Notes under the pieces: model-generated
Told to the model about the DNA's origin: nothing
Database searches by the model: none
The model's input: the letters and a program-made list of their open reading frames with translations, nothing else
Made by a program: the position numbers and the translations under genes
NCBI RefSeq assembly: GCF_021044885.1
Contig: NZ_JAJNOD010000001.1
Span: forward strand, 496,001 to 560,000
Length of the DNA stretch: 64,000 nt
DNA from: Microbacterium nymphoidis
Lineage (GTDB): Bacteria; Actinomycetota; Actinomycetes; Actinomycetales; Microbacteriaceae
Direction: 5' to 3'
Shown: one piece after another, positions 18,009 through 29,380 of the stretch
How positions within the stretch are numbered: position 1 is the stretch's first letter
How the letters are laid out: the number at the start of each line of letters is the position of its first letter

Positions 18009-19360
18009 TGACCGATCGCGATCGGGCGGACGCCGTCTACGCCGAACTGCTCACCCGTCAGGGGGAGCAGTGGGTGCAGCCGCGGGTCGAGCGCACGGCC
18101 CGCGTTCTCGAGCTGCTGGATGACCCGCAGCGGACGTACCGCGTGATCCACATCACGGGCACGAACGGCAAGACCTCCACCGCGCGGATGATCGAGTCGC
18201 TGCTGCGGGCTCATGGGCTGCGCACTGGCCTGTTCACCAGCCCGCATCTCGTGCGCTTCACCGAGCGCATGCTCGTGGACGGCGAGCCGATCTCGGATGC
18301 GGCGGTCGCCGACGCGTGGGAGGAGATCGCCCCGTTCGTCGGGATCGTCGATGCCGAACTCGCCGCGAAGGGCGACGCCGCGCTGACGTTCTTCGAGCTG
18401 CTGACCGTGCTCGCCTTCGTCGCCTTCGCGGATGCGCCCATCGATGTGCTGGTGCTCGAGGTCGGCATGGGTGGTTCGTGGGACTCCACGAACACCGCTG
18501 ACGGCGATGTGGCCGTATTCGCACCGATCGATATGGATCATGCAGACCGGCTGGGCGACACGATCGAGAAGATCGCCGCCGTCAAGGCGGGCATCATCAA
18601 GGATGGCGCGGCCGTGGTGTCCGCACGTCAGAGCGCCGAGGCAGAAGCCGTGCTGCGTGCTGCCGCCGCCGCCCATGGGGCGAGTATCGCGTTCGAGGGC
18701 GGGGACTTCGCGCTCATCGGCCAGCAGCTCGCCGTGGGCGGGCAGCAGGTGAGCGTCCGCGGCGTCTCCGGTGCCTACGAGGACGTGTACCTGCCGTTGT
18801 ATGGCGCCCATCAGGGACAGAATGCCGCCCTCGCCATCGCGGCCGTGGAATCCCTGATCGGCGGAGCCGCGCAGCCGATCGCGGATGACGTCCTGGCGGA
18901 GGGCCTCGCCGAGGCGACTTCTCCCGGTCGCCTGCAGCTGATCGGGATCGAGCCCACGGTGCTCGTCGACGCTGGTCACAACCCCCACGGTGCACGGGCG
19001 CTGGCCTCAGCCCTCCGCGAGTCGTTCGATTTCGACGAGTGGGGTCTCGTGCTCGGGGTGCTCGCGGACAAGGACGCAGCAGGCATCATCGAGGCGCTCC
19101 GCGAGATCCCCGCGCACGTGTTCGTCACCGAACCGGACTCGGAGCGCTCACTCGACGCCGACGCCCTGGCGGATCTGGTCGAGGCGGCGGGACTGCGGGC
19201 GAGCGTCCACCCCAACCTGGACGACGCCGCGGAGTCCGCTCGGGAGTGGGCGGCGGAGGCACCCCGTCGCGCCGTCATCATCGTCGGTTCGGTGGTTCTC
19301 GCAGGCGAAGCCATCCGCCTCGCCGAGGATGAGGACTGGAAGGGGAGCACCGCCCGATGA
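18008..19360 (+). CDS. folC: Folylpolyglutamate / dihydrofolate synthase
   Basis: 450 residues. Mur-ligase fold enzyme that adds glutamate to dihydropteroate and/or folates. The ATP loop ITGTNGKTSTARMIE is near residues 52-66, followed by the FTSPHLVRFTERM folate loop, the VGMGGSWDSTN segment and the C-terminal domain with DAGHNPHGARAL. Overlaps ileS and the DUF4233 gene by a few nt, so it is expressed from the ileS transcript and may feel its T-box control only through coupling. Confidence 0.95.
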   Translation: MTDRDRADAVYAELLTRQGEQWVQPRVERTARVLELLDDPQRTYRVIHITGTNGKTSTARMIESLLRAHGLRTGLFTSPHLVRFTERMLVDGEPISDAAVADAWEEIAPFVGIVDAELAAKGDAALTFFELLTVLAFVAFADAPIDVLVLEVGMGGSWDSTNTADGDVAVFAPIDMDHADRLGDTIEKIAAVKAGIIKDGAAVVSARQSAEAEAVLRAAAAAHGASIAFEGGDFALIGQQLAVGGQQVSVRGVSGAYEDVYLPLYGAHQGQNAALAIAAVESLIGGAAQPIADDVLAEGLAEATSPGRLQLIGIEPTVLVDAGHNPHGARALASALRESFDFDEWGLVLGVLADKDAAGIIEALREIPAHVFVTEPDSERSLDADALADLVEAAGLRASVHPNLDDAAESAREWAAEAPRRAVIIVGSVVLAGEAIRLAEDEDWKGSTAR

Positions 19361-19740
19361 GCGCCTCCTCTCGCACCCCGTCCCTGATGGCCCGGCTCGG
19401 GTCAATCGTGCTGATCTTCGAGGCGTTCGTCGCGTTCCTCGGGGGCCTGGTGGTCTACGGGCTGCGCGCTCTGCCCGAGACGATCGCTCCGTGGTGGGGA
19501 ATCGTCGGGGGCGCCGTTGTGGCGCTGTTGATGATCGTCGTCGCCGGGTGCACTCGCTTCCGCTGGGGAATCGCCGCAGGCTGGGTGCTGCAGTTCGTCA
19601 TCCTCGCCGCCGCATTCCTCAACCTCGCCTTCGTATTCGTCTTCCTCGTCTTCGGCGGGATGTGGGCGTATGCGATGATCACGTCGGCCCGTTTGGTCCG
19701 CAAGGGCCCGGCCGCCACCTCCACGACAGAAAGTGACTGA
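19357..19740 (+). CDS. DUF4233 membrane protein
   Basis: 127 residues with four predicted membrane helices (about 18-37, 47-64, 70-88, 90-108) and short hydrophilic ends. This matches DUF4233, a family usually found between folC and ndk in Actinobacteria, as here. No catalytic residues are evident. It overlaps folC by 4 nt. Function unknown. Confidence 0.85.
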   Translation: MSASSRTPSLMARLGSIVLIFEAFVAFLGGLVVYGLRALPETIAPWWGIVGGAVVALLMIVVAGCTRFRWGIAAGWVLQFVILAAAFLNLAFVFVFLVFGGMWAYAMITSARLVRKGPAATSTTESD

Positions 19741-19741
19741 C

Positions 19742-20158
19742 ATGGCAACCGAAGAAACGCTCGTCCTGGTCAAGCCCGACGGCGTCGCTCGCGGACTGAC
19801 CGGCGCGATCCTCGCGCGCATCGAGGCGAAGGGCTACGCGCTCGTCGATCTCAAGCTCGTGCAGCCGGATCGCACGCTCCTGGAGCAGCACTATGCGGAG
19901 CACGAGGGCAAGCCCTTCTACGAGCCGCTGCTGGAGTTCATGATGTCCGGTCCGTCTGTGGCAATCCGTCTCGCCGGTAACCGGGTCATCGAGGGCTTCC
20001 GCTCGCTCGCCGGAACCACGGATCCCACCACCGCGGCCCCCGGAACCATCCGTGGCGACTTCGGTCGCGACTGGGGTCTCAAGGTTCAGCAGAACCTGGT
20101 CCACGGCTCCGACAGCGTGGAATCCGCCGAGCGCGAGCTCGGCATCTGGTTCGGCTGA
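19742..20158 (+). CDS. ndk: Nucleoside diphosphate kinase
   Basis: 138 residues from ATG 19742; a GTG nine nt upstream is in frame but adds only three residues. It balances NTP pools by phosphate transfer through a phospho-His. The N terminus ETLVLVKPDGVARGL, the RGDFG segment and the active-site His in NLVHGSDS are all present, and length is normal for the family. Last gene of the ileS-folC-DUF4233-ndk run; a strong hairpin follows. Confidence 0.97.
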   Translation: MATEETLVLVKPDGVARGLTGAILARIEAKGYALVDLKLVQPDRTLLEQHYAEHEGKPFYEPLLEFMMSGPSVAIRLAGNRVIEGFRSLAGTTDPTTAAPGTIRGDFGRDWGLKVQQNLVHGSDSVESAERELGIWFG

Positions 20159-20161
20159 GTC

Positions 20162-20213
20162 CACACACGACTGAGGCGTCCTCCCGGCCGGGAGGACGCC
20201 TCAGTCGTGTGTG
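20162..20213. terminator. 52-bp perfect palindrome between convergent ndk and VKOR gene
   Basis: 26 nt (20162-20187) followed immediately by their exact complement (20188-20213). In RNA the centre would open to a small loop. It begins 4 nt after the ndk stop and ends 4 nt before the VKOR-gene stop, so it serves as a bidirectional terminator. No long T-run on either side. Confidence 0.85.
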
Positions 20214-20216
20214 AGC

Positions 20217-20807
20217 TCAGAAGAGCGTTGCCAGCACGTGCAGGCGCATCTCGGCGACCACGGCGATCACGGCGAGCACGAGGACCGCCATGAGCGGCGT
20301 CCAGCCCATCAGCCGTTCGCCCGCGGCTGCTGCGCGCGTCCCGAACACACCCTGCTTCATCGCGTGGAAGGTGACGACGAAGAACGACGGAATCACCATG
20401 ACCCAGGTGACCATGCACCACGGGCACAGCACGTTCAGCGCGAAGATGCTCTGGAACGCCAGCCAGAAGACGAATCCGATCGCGAAGACGTAGCCGAGCC
20501 AGAAGAACGTCCAGAACCAGCGGGCGAAGCGGGCGCCGGCGAGAATCGCGAAGCCCACCACAATCGGCGCGATCCAGGCCGCGATGCCGATCAGCGGGTT
20601 GGGGAAGCCGAAAACGCTGCCCTGCCACGAGTTGAGGTTCGTGCTGCACTGGACCAGAGGGCTGAAGTCGCAGGAAGCGATGGCGTCGGGGTTCTCGAGC
20701 TTCTCGAACTTCTCGATCGTCAGGGCGAACGCGGCGTACCAGCCGATGATGCCGGTGACGATGAGCCAGAGGGCCACACCGACGGGACGCTTGCGGGTTT
20801 CGGTCAT
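20217..20807 (-). CDS. Vitamin K epoxide reductase (VKOR) family protein
   Basis: 196 residues with about five membrane helices. The active-site pair is Cys128-Pro-Trp-Cys131 (LCPWC) and the loop pair is Cys46 and Cys54, matching bacterial VKOR homologues that replace DsbB and use menaquinone to reoxidise a DsbA-like partner, thus driving disulfide formation outside the membrane. The FGFPNPLIGI segment is typical. No DsbA-like partner is encoded next to it. Convergent with ndk, divergent from the RNase E/G gene. Confidence 0.93.
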   Translation of the reverse strand: MTETRKRPVGVALWLIVTGIIGWYAAFALTIEKFEKLENPDAIASCDFSPLVQCSTNLNSWQGSVFGFPNPLIGIAAWIAPIVVGFAILAGARFARWFWTFFWLGYVFAIGFVFWLAFQSIFALNVLCPWCMVTWVMVIPSFFVVTFHAMKQGVFGTRAAAAGERLMGWTPLMAVLVLAVIAVVAEMRLHVLATLF

Positions 20808-21111
20808 GACCTCAGTATGCCCGCCGGGTCATGCGACCAGGCCGGAGAAAACCTGAGAGCAGCCATATGCCGACATGCGCATGAGAGGCTACTGGCTCAT
20901 TTCCGCTCGATGGTGCGATAATGAAGGTCGTTGCACCCACCGGCCGCGCCGGTGAACGCAGTGGAGAAGACTTCGAGGCCAAGACGGCCTCCGCGACCAG
21001 AGCCGCTGAGCCGGTCGCAGACCGAGTGAGTTCGCGGCACCGCCAGGTGCGGCGCCGCACGAGAATTTCGCCGGGCGACGCGCGGTGTTGCCCGCAGGGA
21101 GTGCGCCAGAA
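20808..21111. promoter_or_regulatory. Divergent region with long RNase E/G leader
   Basis: A likely promoter for the RNase gene is TGGCTC (20893-20898), an 18-nt spacer and GATAAT (20917-20922). This predicts a 5' UTR of about 185 nt with GC-rich stems (for example CACCGGC/GCCGGTG near 20938-20954). RNase E genes are often autoregulated through the leader; that is an inference here. An ATG at 20921 lies within the -10 box and is not used. Confidence 0.45.
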
Positions 21112-23685
21112 ATGGCAGAGACGAAGAGCGAGAACGACCGTACCTCCGATTCCGGAGCGAACGACGACCAGCAGGGACTGCCCGCGGGGGCCGACGGGGA
21201 GCTGTTTGGCGACCACACGGCGCTTCCGGCTTTCGGTGGACCCGCTGCGGATGCCGATGCGGACCCTACGGAGCCGGTGGCAGCGCCGACGGCTGAGAAC
21301 GACACCGAGCGCTCCGCACCCGACGACGGAGAGACGGTCATCGAGTCGGACGCCGGCATCATTGTGGTGACCGATGAGGCCACGCCGAATGCCGCGGATG
21401 CGACATCCGGTGGCGATGAGGCCGCGCCCGAGACCACGGACGAGGGCCAGGCCACTGCCGAGTCCGCCGGCGACGGCGGCTCAGCTGCTGCCGCCGAAGA
21501 CTCCGCAGCGGAACCGGGTGCCGGTCTGGGGCTCGGCGACGACGTCGTCATCCTCCGCCAGCCCGCGCCTGAGGCGGAGCCGGAGCCGGAGCCGCTGCCC
21601 ACCGCGGTGAGCCTGGGGCTGCTTCCCGAGGTGTTCGTGTCCCAGGTGTCCACCGCGCTGCACTTCTATGCGCCGGAGATCGTTCCGCTTCCGGCTCTGC
21701 CCGCAGACGAGGACGAGGGCGGATCGTCCCGGCGTCGCCGCCGTCGCGGCGAGCCCGATGACGGCGGGGAGGGGCGGCGCCGCACCCGCGCGGTGGAGTA
21801 CATCACCGAACCGAAGGCGATCAAGGGCTCCACCCGCCTGGAGGCGAAGAAGCAGCGCCGTCGTGACGGTCGTGAGGCCGGTCGACGCCGCGCCGTGGTG
21901 ACCGAGGCGGAGTTCCTCGCACGCCGTGAGGCCGTGGACCGCCAGATGATCGTCCGTTCCAAGAACGGTCGCATCCAGATCGGCGTGCTCGAGGACAAGG
22001 TCCTCGTCGAGCACTACGTGGCGCGCAACCAGGACGCATCGCTGATCGGCAACGTGTACATCGGGCGCGTGCAGAACGTACTGCCGTCGATGGAGGCGGC
22101 GTTCGTCGACATCGGCCGCGGTCGCAACGCCGTGCTGTACTCGGGCGAGGTGGACTGGGACTCCGTCGAGACCGGAAACCAGCCTCGTCGCATCGAGCTC
22201 GCTCTGAAGACCGGAGACAAGGTCCTCGTCCAGGTGACGAAGGACCCGGTGGGCCACAAGGGCGCGCGCCTCACCAGCCAGATCTCGCTCCCGGGACGTT
22301 ACCTCGTGTACGTGCCGAACGGGTCGATGAACGGCATCTCCCGCAAGCTCCCCGACACCGAGCGCGCGCGTCTGAAGCGCATCCTCAAGGAGGTGCTCCC
22401 GGAATCCAGCGGCGTGATCGTCCGTACCGCCGCCGAGGGCGCCACGGAGGAGCAGCTGACCGTCGACGTGCAGCGCCTCACCTCGCAGTGGGAGCACATC
22501 GCGGCACAGGCGGCCTCCGGCCATGCGCCGCAGTTGCTGCACTCCGAGCCCGACCTGCTCGTCAAGATCGTGCGCGACGTCTTCAACGAGGACTTCCAGA
22601 AGCTGATCATCCAGGGCGATGAGGCGCAGCAGACGATCGAGAGCTACCTGCGCGGTGTGGCCCCCGACCTCCTGGAGCGGGTCGAGCGCTACGAGGGCGA
22701 TCGGGATCCGTTCGACGAGTACCGCATCACCGAGCAGATCGAGAAGGCGCTGGACCGGAAGGTCTGGCTGCCGTCGGGCGGCTCGCTCGTGATCGACCGC
22801 ACTGAGGCCATGACCGTGGTGGACGTCAACACGGGCAAGTTCGTCGGCTCGGGCGGCAACCTCGAGGAGACGGTCACCAAGAACAACCTCGAGGCCGCCG
22901 AGGAGATCGTGCGCCAGCTGCGGCTGCGCGACATCGGCGGCATCATCGTCATCGACTTCATCGACATGGTGCTCGAGTCCAACCGTGACCTCGTGCTGCG
23001 CCGTCTGGTCGAGTGCCTGAGCCGGGACCGCACCAAGCACCAGGTTGCCGAGGTCACCTCGCTCGGACTCGTGCAGATGACGCGCAAGAAGCTGGGCCTC
23101 GGCCTGCTGGAGACCTTCTCCGAGCCGTGCGAGGTCTGTGCTGGACGCGGCGTGGTGGTTCACCACGACCCGGTGGTCAAGCACCGTGCCCCTTCCGCGA
23201 ACGGGAACGGCAATGGAAACGGGAATGGCAACGGATCGTCCCGCCGGTCGCGTGGCGGCTCGAACTCCGGTGGTGGTGCCGCGGCACCGGCGCCTCAGGT
23301 GTCGACCCACGTGATCACCGAGGGTGCCAAGTCGGCGCTCGCTCAGATTGCAGCCTCCACGCGCAGCGGTGCAGCCGCCGACGCGGCGCCGGCGGACATC
23401 ACCGAGATCGTGCTGCCGGAGGCGTCTGAGCGCCCGGAACGCGCGGAGCGTGCGAAGCGACCGCGGAAGAAGCGCAACGGCTCGAACGGTGCCGGCGGCA
23501 ACGGCGGCGACAAGCCCAAGACCGAGAAGGAGCAGCTTCTCGAATCGGTGCTCGACGCGCTCCCCGAGCCGAAGGCCCCGGGCCAGGGACGGGGCCGGCG
23601 TCGTGTGACGACCGCCGCCCTCACCGGCACTCCGGTATCGACCGCCCCGGTGTCGGGTGCAGGTGCCGACCCGGCAGGGGAGTGA
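21112..23685 (+). CDS. rne: Ribonuclease E/G
   Basis: 857 residues from ATG 21112 (GGGAG about 10 nt upstream). It is the endonuclease for mRNA decay and rRNA processing. The N-terminal 250 residues are acidic and disordered, then Arg-rich (RRRRRGEP). The catalytic core starts with the S1-like domain (GNVYIGRVQNVLPSMEAAFVDI), then the 5' sensor and DNase I-like domain with catalytic Asp in VVDVNTGKF and VIDFIDM, then the Zn-link CEVC. The C-terminal tail has a Gly-Asn run and Arg/Lys-rich segments, as expected for an RNA- or partner-binding scaffold. The layout with extensions on both sides is typical of actinobacterial RNase E. Confidence 0.96.
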   Translation: MAETKSENDRTSDSGANDDQQGLPAGADGELFGDHTALPAFGGPAADADADPTEPVAAPTAENDTERSAPDDGETVIESDAGIIVVTDEATPNAADATSGGDEAAPETTDEGQATAESAGDGGSAAAAEDSAAEPGAGLGLGDDVVILRQPAPEAEPEPEPLPTAVSLGLLPEVFVSQVSTALHFYAPEIVPLPALPADEDEGGSSRRRRRRGEPDDGGEGRRRTRAVEYITEPKAIKGSTRLEAKKQRRRDGREAGRRRAVVTEAEFLARREAVDRQMIVRSKNGRIQIGVLEDKVLVEHYVARNQDASLIGNVYIGRVQNVLPSMEAAFVDIGRGRNAVLYSGEVDWDSVETGNQPRRIELALKTGDKVLVQVTKDPVGHKGARLTSQISLPGRYLVYVPNGSMNGISRKLPDTERARLKRILKEVLPESSGVIVRTAAEGATEEQLTVDVQRLTSQWEHIAAQAASGHAPQLLHSEPDLLVKIVRDVFNEDFQKLIIQGDEAQQTIESYLRGVAPDLLERVERYEGDRDPFDEYRITEQIEKALDRKVWLPSGGSLVIDRTEAMTVVDVNTGKFVGSGGNLEETVTKNNLEAAEEIVRQLRLRDIGGIIVIDFIDMVLESNRDLVLRRLVECLSRDRTKHQVAEVTSLGLVQMTRKKLGLGLLETFSEPCEVCAGRGVVVHHDPVVKHRAPSANGNGNGNGNGNGSSRRSRGGSNSGGGAAAPAPQVSTHVITEGAKSALAQIAASTRSGAAADAAPADITEIVLPEASERPERAERAKRPRKKRNGSNGAGGNGGDKPKTEKEQLLESVLDALPEPKAPGQGRGRRRVTTAALTGTPVSTAPVSGAGADPAGE

Positions 23686-23712
23686 CAGCGACCGTCATTC
23701 CCGCTCGACTGT

Positions 23713-23751
23713 GAGAATCACCGCCCGCGACGTTCGCGGGCGGTGATTCTC
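23713..23751. terminator. Bidirectional terminator between rne and DUF4031 gene
   Basis: A perfect 18-bp stem (23713-23730 with 23734-23751) and a 3-nt loop. It includes the stop codon of the minus-strand DUF4031 gene, so it can terminate both convergent transcripts. Confidence 0.85.
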
Positions 23752-23990
23752 AGTCCGGAGGCGATCAGACGGCGTACCAGCTCATGGCTGTCGACCGGAG
23801 TGGCTCCGGCCGCGACGAGCCTCTCGATGATCTCCTCGGGGACGTCGTAGTGATCCCGGTCGAATGAGCGCTCCGGGAGCTGCTGAGCGCGCGCGAACGC
23901 ATGCAGCTCGTCCAGGCTGCTGTCGCTGACGAGGTGCGCCCACAGGCGGCCGTGGGCGGGCCAGCGTGCGGCATCGACGAGAACGGTCAT
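23718..23990 (-). CDS. DUF4031 domain protein
   Basis: 90 residues beginning [20 protein letters not shown], the characteristic N terminus of DUF4031, with conserved [12 protein letters not shown] and the [10 protein letters not shown] segment. Small cytosolic protein of unknown function, common in Actinobacteria. The gene's 3' end is part of the terminator stem, which constrains its last codons (the Arg-Glu-Arg-Arg-Gly-Arg tail). Confidence 0.85.
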   Translation of the reverse strand: MTVLVDAARWPAHGRLWAHLVSDSSLDELHAFARAQQLPERSFDRDHYDVPEEIIERLVAAGATPVDSHELVRRLIASGLRITARERRGR

Positions 23991-24077
23991 TCTGCCGATG
24001 CTACGCCGACGCCGGTGCGGCGCGCTGCGCCAGGTGGGGCAGAATGGAACACGGAAGACGACACGCAGCGGTTCCTT

Positions 24078-24107
24078 TTGCCGCTACACAGGATCATCCG
24101 GTAAAGT
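24078..24107 (+). promoter_or_regulatory. Promoter of the rplU-rpmA operon
   Basis: TTGCCG (24078-24083), an 18-nt spacer and TAAAGT (24102-24107) form a good housekeeping-sigma promoter. It predicts a leader of about 155 nt before rplU. Confidence 0.65.
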
Positions 24108-24112
24108 GGTCC

Positions 24113-24267
24113 CTTGGTGCGCATCCGCGTCGCCCGCCCCCGGGCGGCGTCGAGAGACTTGCAGCCGCGCCGGCCCCTCGTGGGCGTCCCTTTCCGGGAG
24201 TGCAAGCACAGTCTTTTCAGACGTTCCGGAACCCGACAAGTGGTTCCCCAAAGAAACAAGGTGGCAA
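24113..24267 (+). promoter_or_regulatory. 5' leader of rplU
   Basis: About 155 nt of untranslated leader. It includes a GCCCG/CGGGC hairpin and further pairing candidates. Leaders that bind L21 are known upstream of rplU in other bacteria; I cannot confirm that fold here. AAGGTGG a few nt before the GTG is the ribosome site. Confidence 0.4.
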
Positions 24268-24576
24268 GTGGTTTACGCAGTTGTGCGCGCCGGTGGACGG
24301 CAGGAGAAGGTGGAAGTCGGCACGATCGTGCAGCTCGACCGTGTCCAGGCCGCTCAGGGCGAGAAGATCGAGCTCCCCGCGGTTCTGTTCGTCGACGGTG
24401 ACACCGTCACGACCGACGCGGACAAGCTCGCGAAGATCAAGGTGACGGCCGAGGTTATCGGCAACCTCCGTGGTCCGAAGATCGTCATCCAGAAGTACAA
24501 GAACAAGACCGGTTACAAGAAGCGCCAGGGTCACCGTCAGGACCTCACGCGCGTCAAGGTCACCGGAATCAAGTAA
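24268..24576 (+). CDS. rplU: 50S ribosomal protein L21
   Basis: 102 residues from GTG 24268 ([18 protein letters not shown]), the family's usual start; an AAGGTGG ribosome site precedes it. A longer upstream frame was rejected. The C-terminal [15 protein letters not shown] segment that binds 23S rRNA is present. First gene of the rplU-rpmA-obgE operon. Confidence 0.97.
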   Translation: MVYAVVRAGGRQEKVEVGTIVQLDRVQAAQGEKIELPAVLFVDGDTVTTDADKLAKIKVTAEVIGNLRGPKIVIQKYKNKTGYKKRQGHRQDLTRVKVTGIK

Positions 24577-24594
24577 GCACCGGAGGCAGCAGAG

Positions 24595-24849
24595 ATGGCA
24601 CACAAGAAGGGCGCAAGCTCCACCCGCAACGGTCGTGACTCCAACGCGCAGCGCCTCGGCGTCAAGCGCTTCGGCGGTCAGACCGTCAACGCCGGCGAGA
24701 TCCTCGTCCGCCAGCGCGGCACCCACTTCCACCCCGGCGTCAACGTCGGTCGTGGTGGCGACGACACGCTCTTCGCGCTGTCGGCCGGCGCTGTCGAGTT
24801 CGGCACCAAGGGCGGCCGCAAGGTCGTCAACATCGTCGCGGCTGAGTAA
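24595..24849 (+). CDS. rpmA: 50S ribosomal protein L27
   Basis: 84 residues with the canonical [18 protein letters not shown] terminus that reaches the peptidyl-transferase centre, and the [10 protein letters not shown] segment. There is no N-terminal cleavable extension of the kind seen in Firmicutes. Eighteen nt after rplU. Confidence 0.98.
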   Translation: MAHKKGASSTRNGRDSNAQRLGVKRFGGQTVNAGEILVRQRGTHFHPGVNVGRGGDDTLFALSAGAVEFGTKGGRKVVNIVAAE

Positions 24850-24865
24850 GTCGCAAGCTTTCTGA

Positions 24866-27248
<2,383 letters not shown>

Positions 27249-27252
<4 letters not shown>

Positions 27253-28505
27253 GCACCCCCGACGCACTCCTGGACCGCTTCCGCGCCGCCAAGACCGCTT
27301 CGCGTGCGGTCGCGCGCCTCACCAGCGGCGATAAGGCCGAGGCGCTGCGCGCCATCGCCGACGCCCTCGAAGCCGCGGCACCCCGGATCATCGAGGCGAA
27401 TGCCGTCGACCTGGAGCGTGGGCGCGCCGAGGGGATCGCCACCGGGCTGCTGGATCGTCTGCTGCTCGATGAGGCACGCATCGCGTCGCTGGCATCGGCC
27501 GTCCGTGACGTGGCCGCGCTGCACGATCCGGTGGGTCAGGTCGTCGGCGGGCACCGTCTGGCGAACGGCGTGGCGCTGGAGCAGATCCGAGTGCCGTTCG
27601 GAGTGGTGGCCGTCATCTACGAGGCTCGCCCGAACGTCACCGTGGACATCGCCGCCCTCGCGCTGCGATCGGGAAACGCCGTGCTGTTGCGCGGTGGATC
27701 CGCAGCGCGCGAGTCGAACATGGTGCTGGTGGAGGTCATGCGCGATGCGCTGGCCGGGCGGAGCATCACCCCGGACGCGATCCAGTCCGTGGATGATTTC
27801 GGTCGCGACGGTGCGAACGCGCTGATGAATGCGCGCGGCTACGTGGACGTCCTCGTGCCCCGCGGCAGCGCTCAGCTGATCGAGACCGTCGTGACGCAGT
27901 CGACCGTTCCGGTGATCGAGACCGGTGCCGGCAACGTCCACATCTTCCTGGATGAGACGGCCCCGGCGGACTGGGCGCAGGACATCGTGGTCAACGCGAA
28001 GGTGCAACGTCCGAGCGTGTGCAACGCCGTCGAGACCGTTCTGGTTCACGAGAGCGCTGCGGGGCGCCTGGTTCCTGATCTCGTGGCGGCCCTGCAGGCA
28101 CAGGGCGTGACCATCCACGGCGATGACGTCGTGGCGTCTCTCAGCTCCGGGATCGTGCCGGCGACCGAAGCGGACTGGGCCACGGAGTACCTCGATCTGG
28201 ACATCGCGATGCATGTCGTCGCCGATCTGGACGAGGCTCTCGAGCACATTCGCACCTACTCCACCGGCCACACCGAGTCGATCATCACCACCGACAGCCG
28301 CAATGCGGATCGTTTCCTGGCCGAGGTCGACTCTGCCGTGGTCATGGCGAACGCCTCGACGCGTTTCACCGACGGCGGCGAGTTCGGATTCGGCGCCGAG
28401 GTCGGCATCTCCACCCAGAAGCTGCACGCCCGCGGCCCGATGGGCCTGTCCGAGCTGACGAGCACCAAGTGGCTCGCGCGTGGCTCTGGCCAGGTTCGCG
28501 GCTGA
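27249..28505 (+). CDS. proA: Glutamate-5-semialdehyde dehydrogenase
   Basis: 418 residues. Reduces gamma-glutamyl phosphate in proline synthesis, paired with ProB. The NADP-binding region (FGVVAVIYEARPNVTVD), the catalytic Cys in QRPSVCNAVET and the ASTRFTDGGEFGFGAE segment are all present. Start by GTGA overlap with proB. Confidence 0.96.
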
Positions 28506-28548
28506 CCGCAATAGACTGATACCTGTAACAAACCCGATCGGAGTTTCC

Positions 28549-28773
28549 ATGTCTCTCTCCACGCTCGTCGTCGCAGCCGCAGAGGAGCACGCCGAGAACG
28601 TCATGCTGCACACCTTCCCGGCAGCGCTGATCGCCGCGTGCGTCTTCTTCCTGCTCGCGATGGTGACGCTGTCGTACCGCAACGTGGCCAACCGTCACGC
28701 GGAGAAGGCAGCGAAGTTCGCGCACGAGAACCCGGAGTCGGGCCACGGCGCAGGACACGGAGCCGGCCACTGA
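28549..28773 (+). CDS. Small single-pass membrane protein with His/Gly tail
   Basis: 74 residues from ATG 28549 with GGAG just upstream; a longer frame into proA was rejected. One membrane helix (about 23-42, [17 protein letters not shown]) follows a short N terminus with EEHAEN, and the C terminus carries repeated Gly-His-Gly-Ala ([10 protein letters not shown]). The His tail could bind a metal, but that is not shown. Eleven nt separate it from nadD, with which it is probably transcribed. A TAGACT at about 28512 may be its own -10 box. I recognise no family. Confidence 0.7.
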   Translation: MSLSTLVVAAAEEHAENVMLHTFPAALIAACVFFLLAMVTLSYRNVANRHAEKAAKFAHENPESGHGAGHGAGH

Positions 28774-28783
28774 GGCCTGCCGC

Positions 28784-29380
28784 ATGACGAGCGAACGGCG
28801 ACCGCGGATCGGCGTGATGGGTGGAACCTTCGATCCCATCCACCACGGCCACCTGGTTGCCGCAAGCGAGGCGGCGCAGTGGTTCGACCTGGACGAGGTC
28901 GTGTTCGTGCCCACGGGGCACCCCTGGCAGAAGTCCGATGTCACGGGCAGCGAGCACCGCTATCTCATGACCGTGATCGCCACGGCCTCCAACCCGCGTT
29001 TCACGGTGAGCCGCGTGGACATCGACCGCGGTGGGCCCACCTACACGATCGACACCCTGCGTGATCTGCACGCGCAGCGCCCCGATGCGGATCTGTTCTT
29101 CATCACCGGGGCCGACGCCATCGCCCAGATTCTCAGCTGGCGGGATCATGATGAGCTGTGGGACCTCGCGCAGTTCGTCGCGGTGTCCCGGCCGGGCCAT
29201 GTCCTCAGCACGGAGGGTCTTCCCTCGGAGGTCGTGAGCCAGCTGGAGATCCCGGCGCTGGCCATTTCGTCCACGGACTGTCGCGAGCGTGTCCGGCAGG
29301 GACACCCCGTGTGGTACCTCGTTCCCGACGGGGTCGTCCAATACATTGCGAAGCATCACCTGTATCGGAGCACCGCATGA
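28784..29380 (+). CDS. nadD: Nicotinate-nucleotide adenylyltransferase
   Basis: 198 residues. Adenylates nicotinate mononucleotide in NAD synthesis. The nucleotidyl-transferase motif [12 protein letters not shown] is near residues 11-22 and the C-terminal [10 protein letters not shown] is the second ATP-binding motif. The position between proA and rsfS is standard. Its stop overlaps the next gene by ATGA. Confidence 0.96.
   Translation: MTSERRPRIGVMGGTFDPIHHGHLVAASEAAQWFDLDEVVFVPTGHPWQKSDVTGSEHRYLMTVIATASNPRFTVSRVDIDRGGPTYTIDTLRDLHAQRPDADLFFITGADAIAQILSWRDHDELWDLAQFVAVSRPGHVLSTEGLPSEVVSQLEIPALAISSTDCRERVRQGHPVWYLVPDGVVQYIAKHHLYRSTA

Noticed and set aside
29158..29376. Upstream extension of the Ala-rich membrane protein
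   Set aside because: It lies inside nadD in another frame; the ATGA overlap start at 29377 is far more likely.
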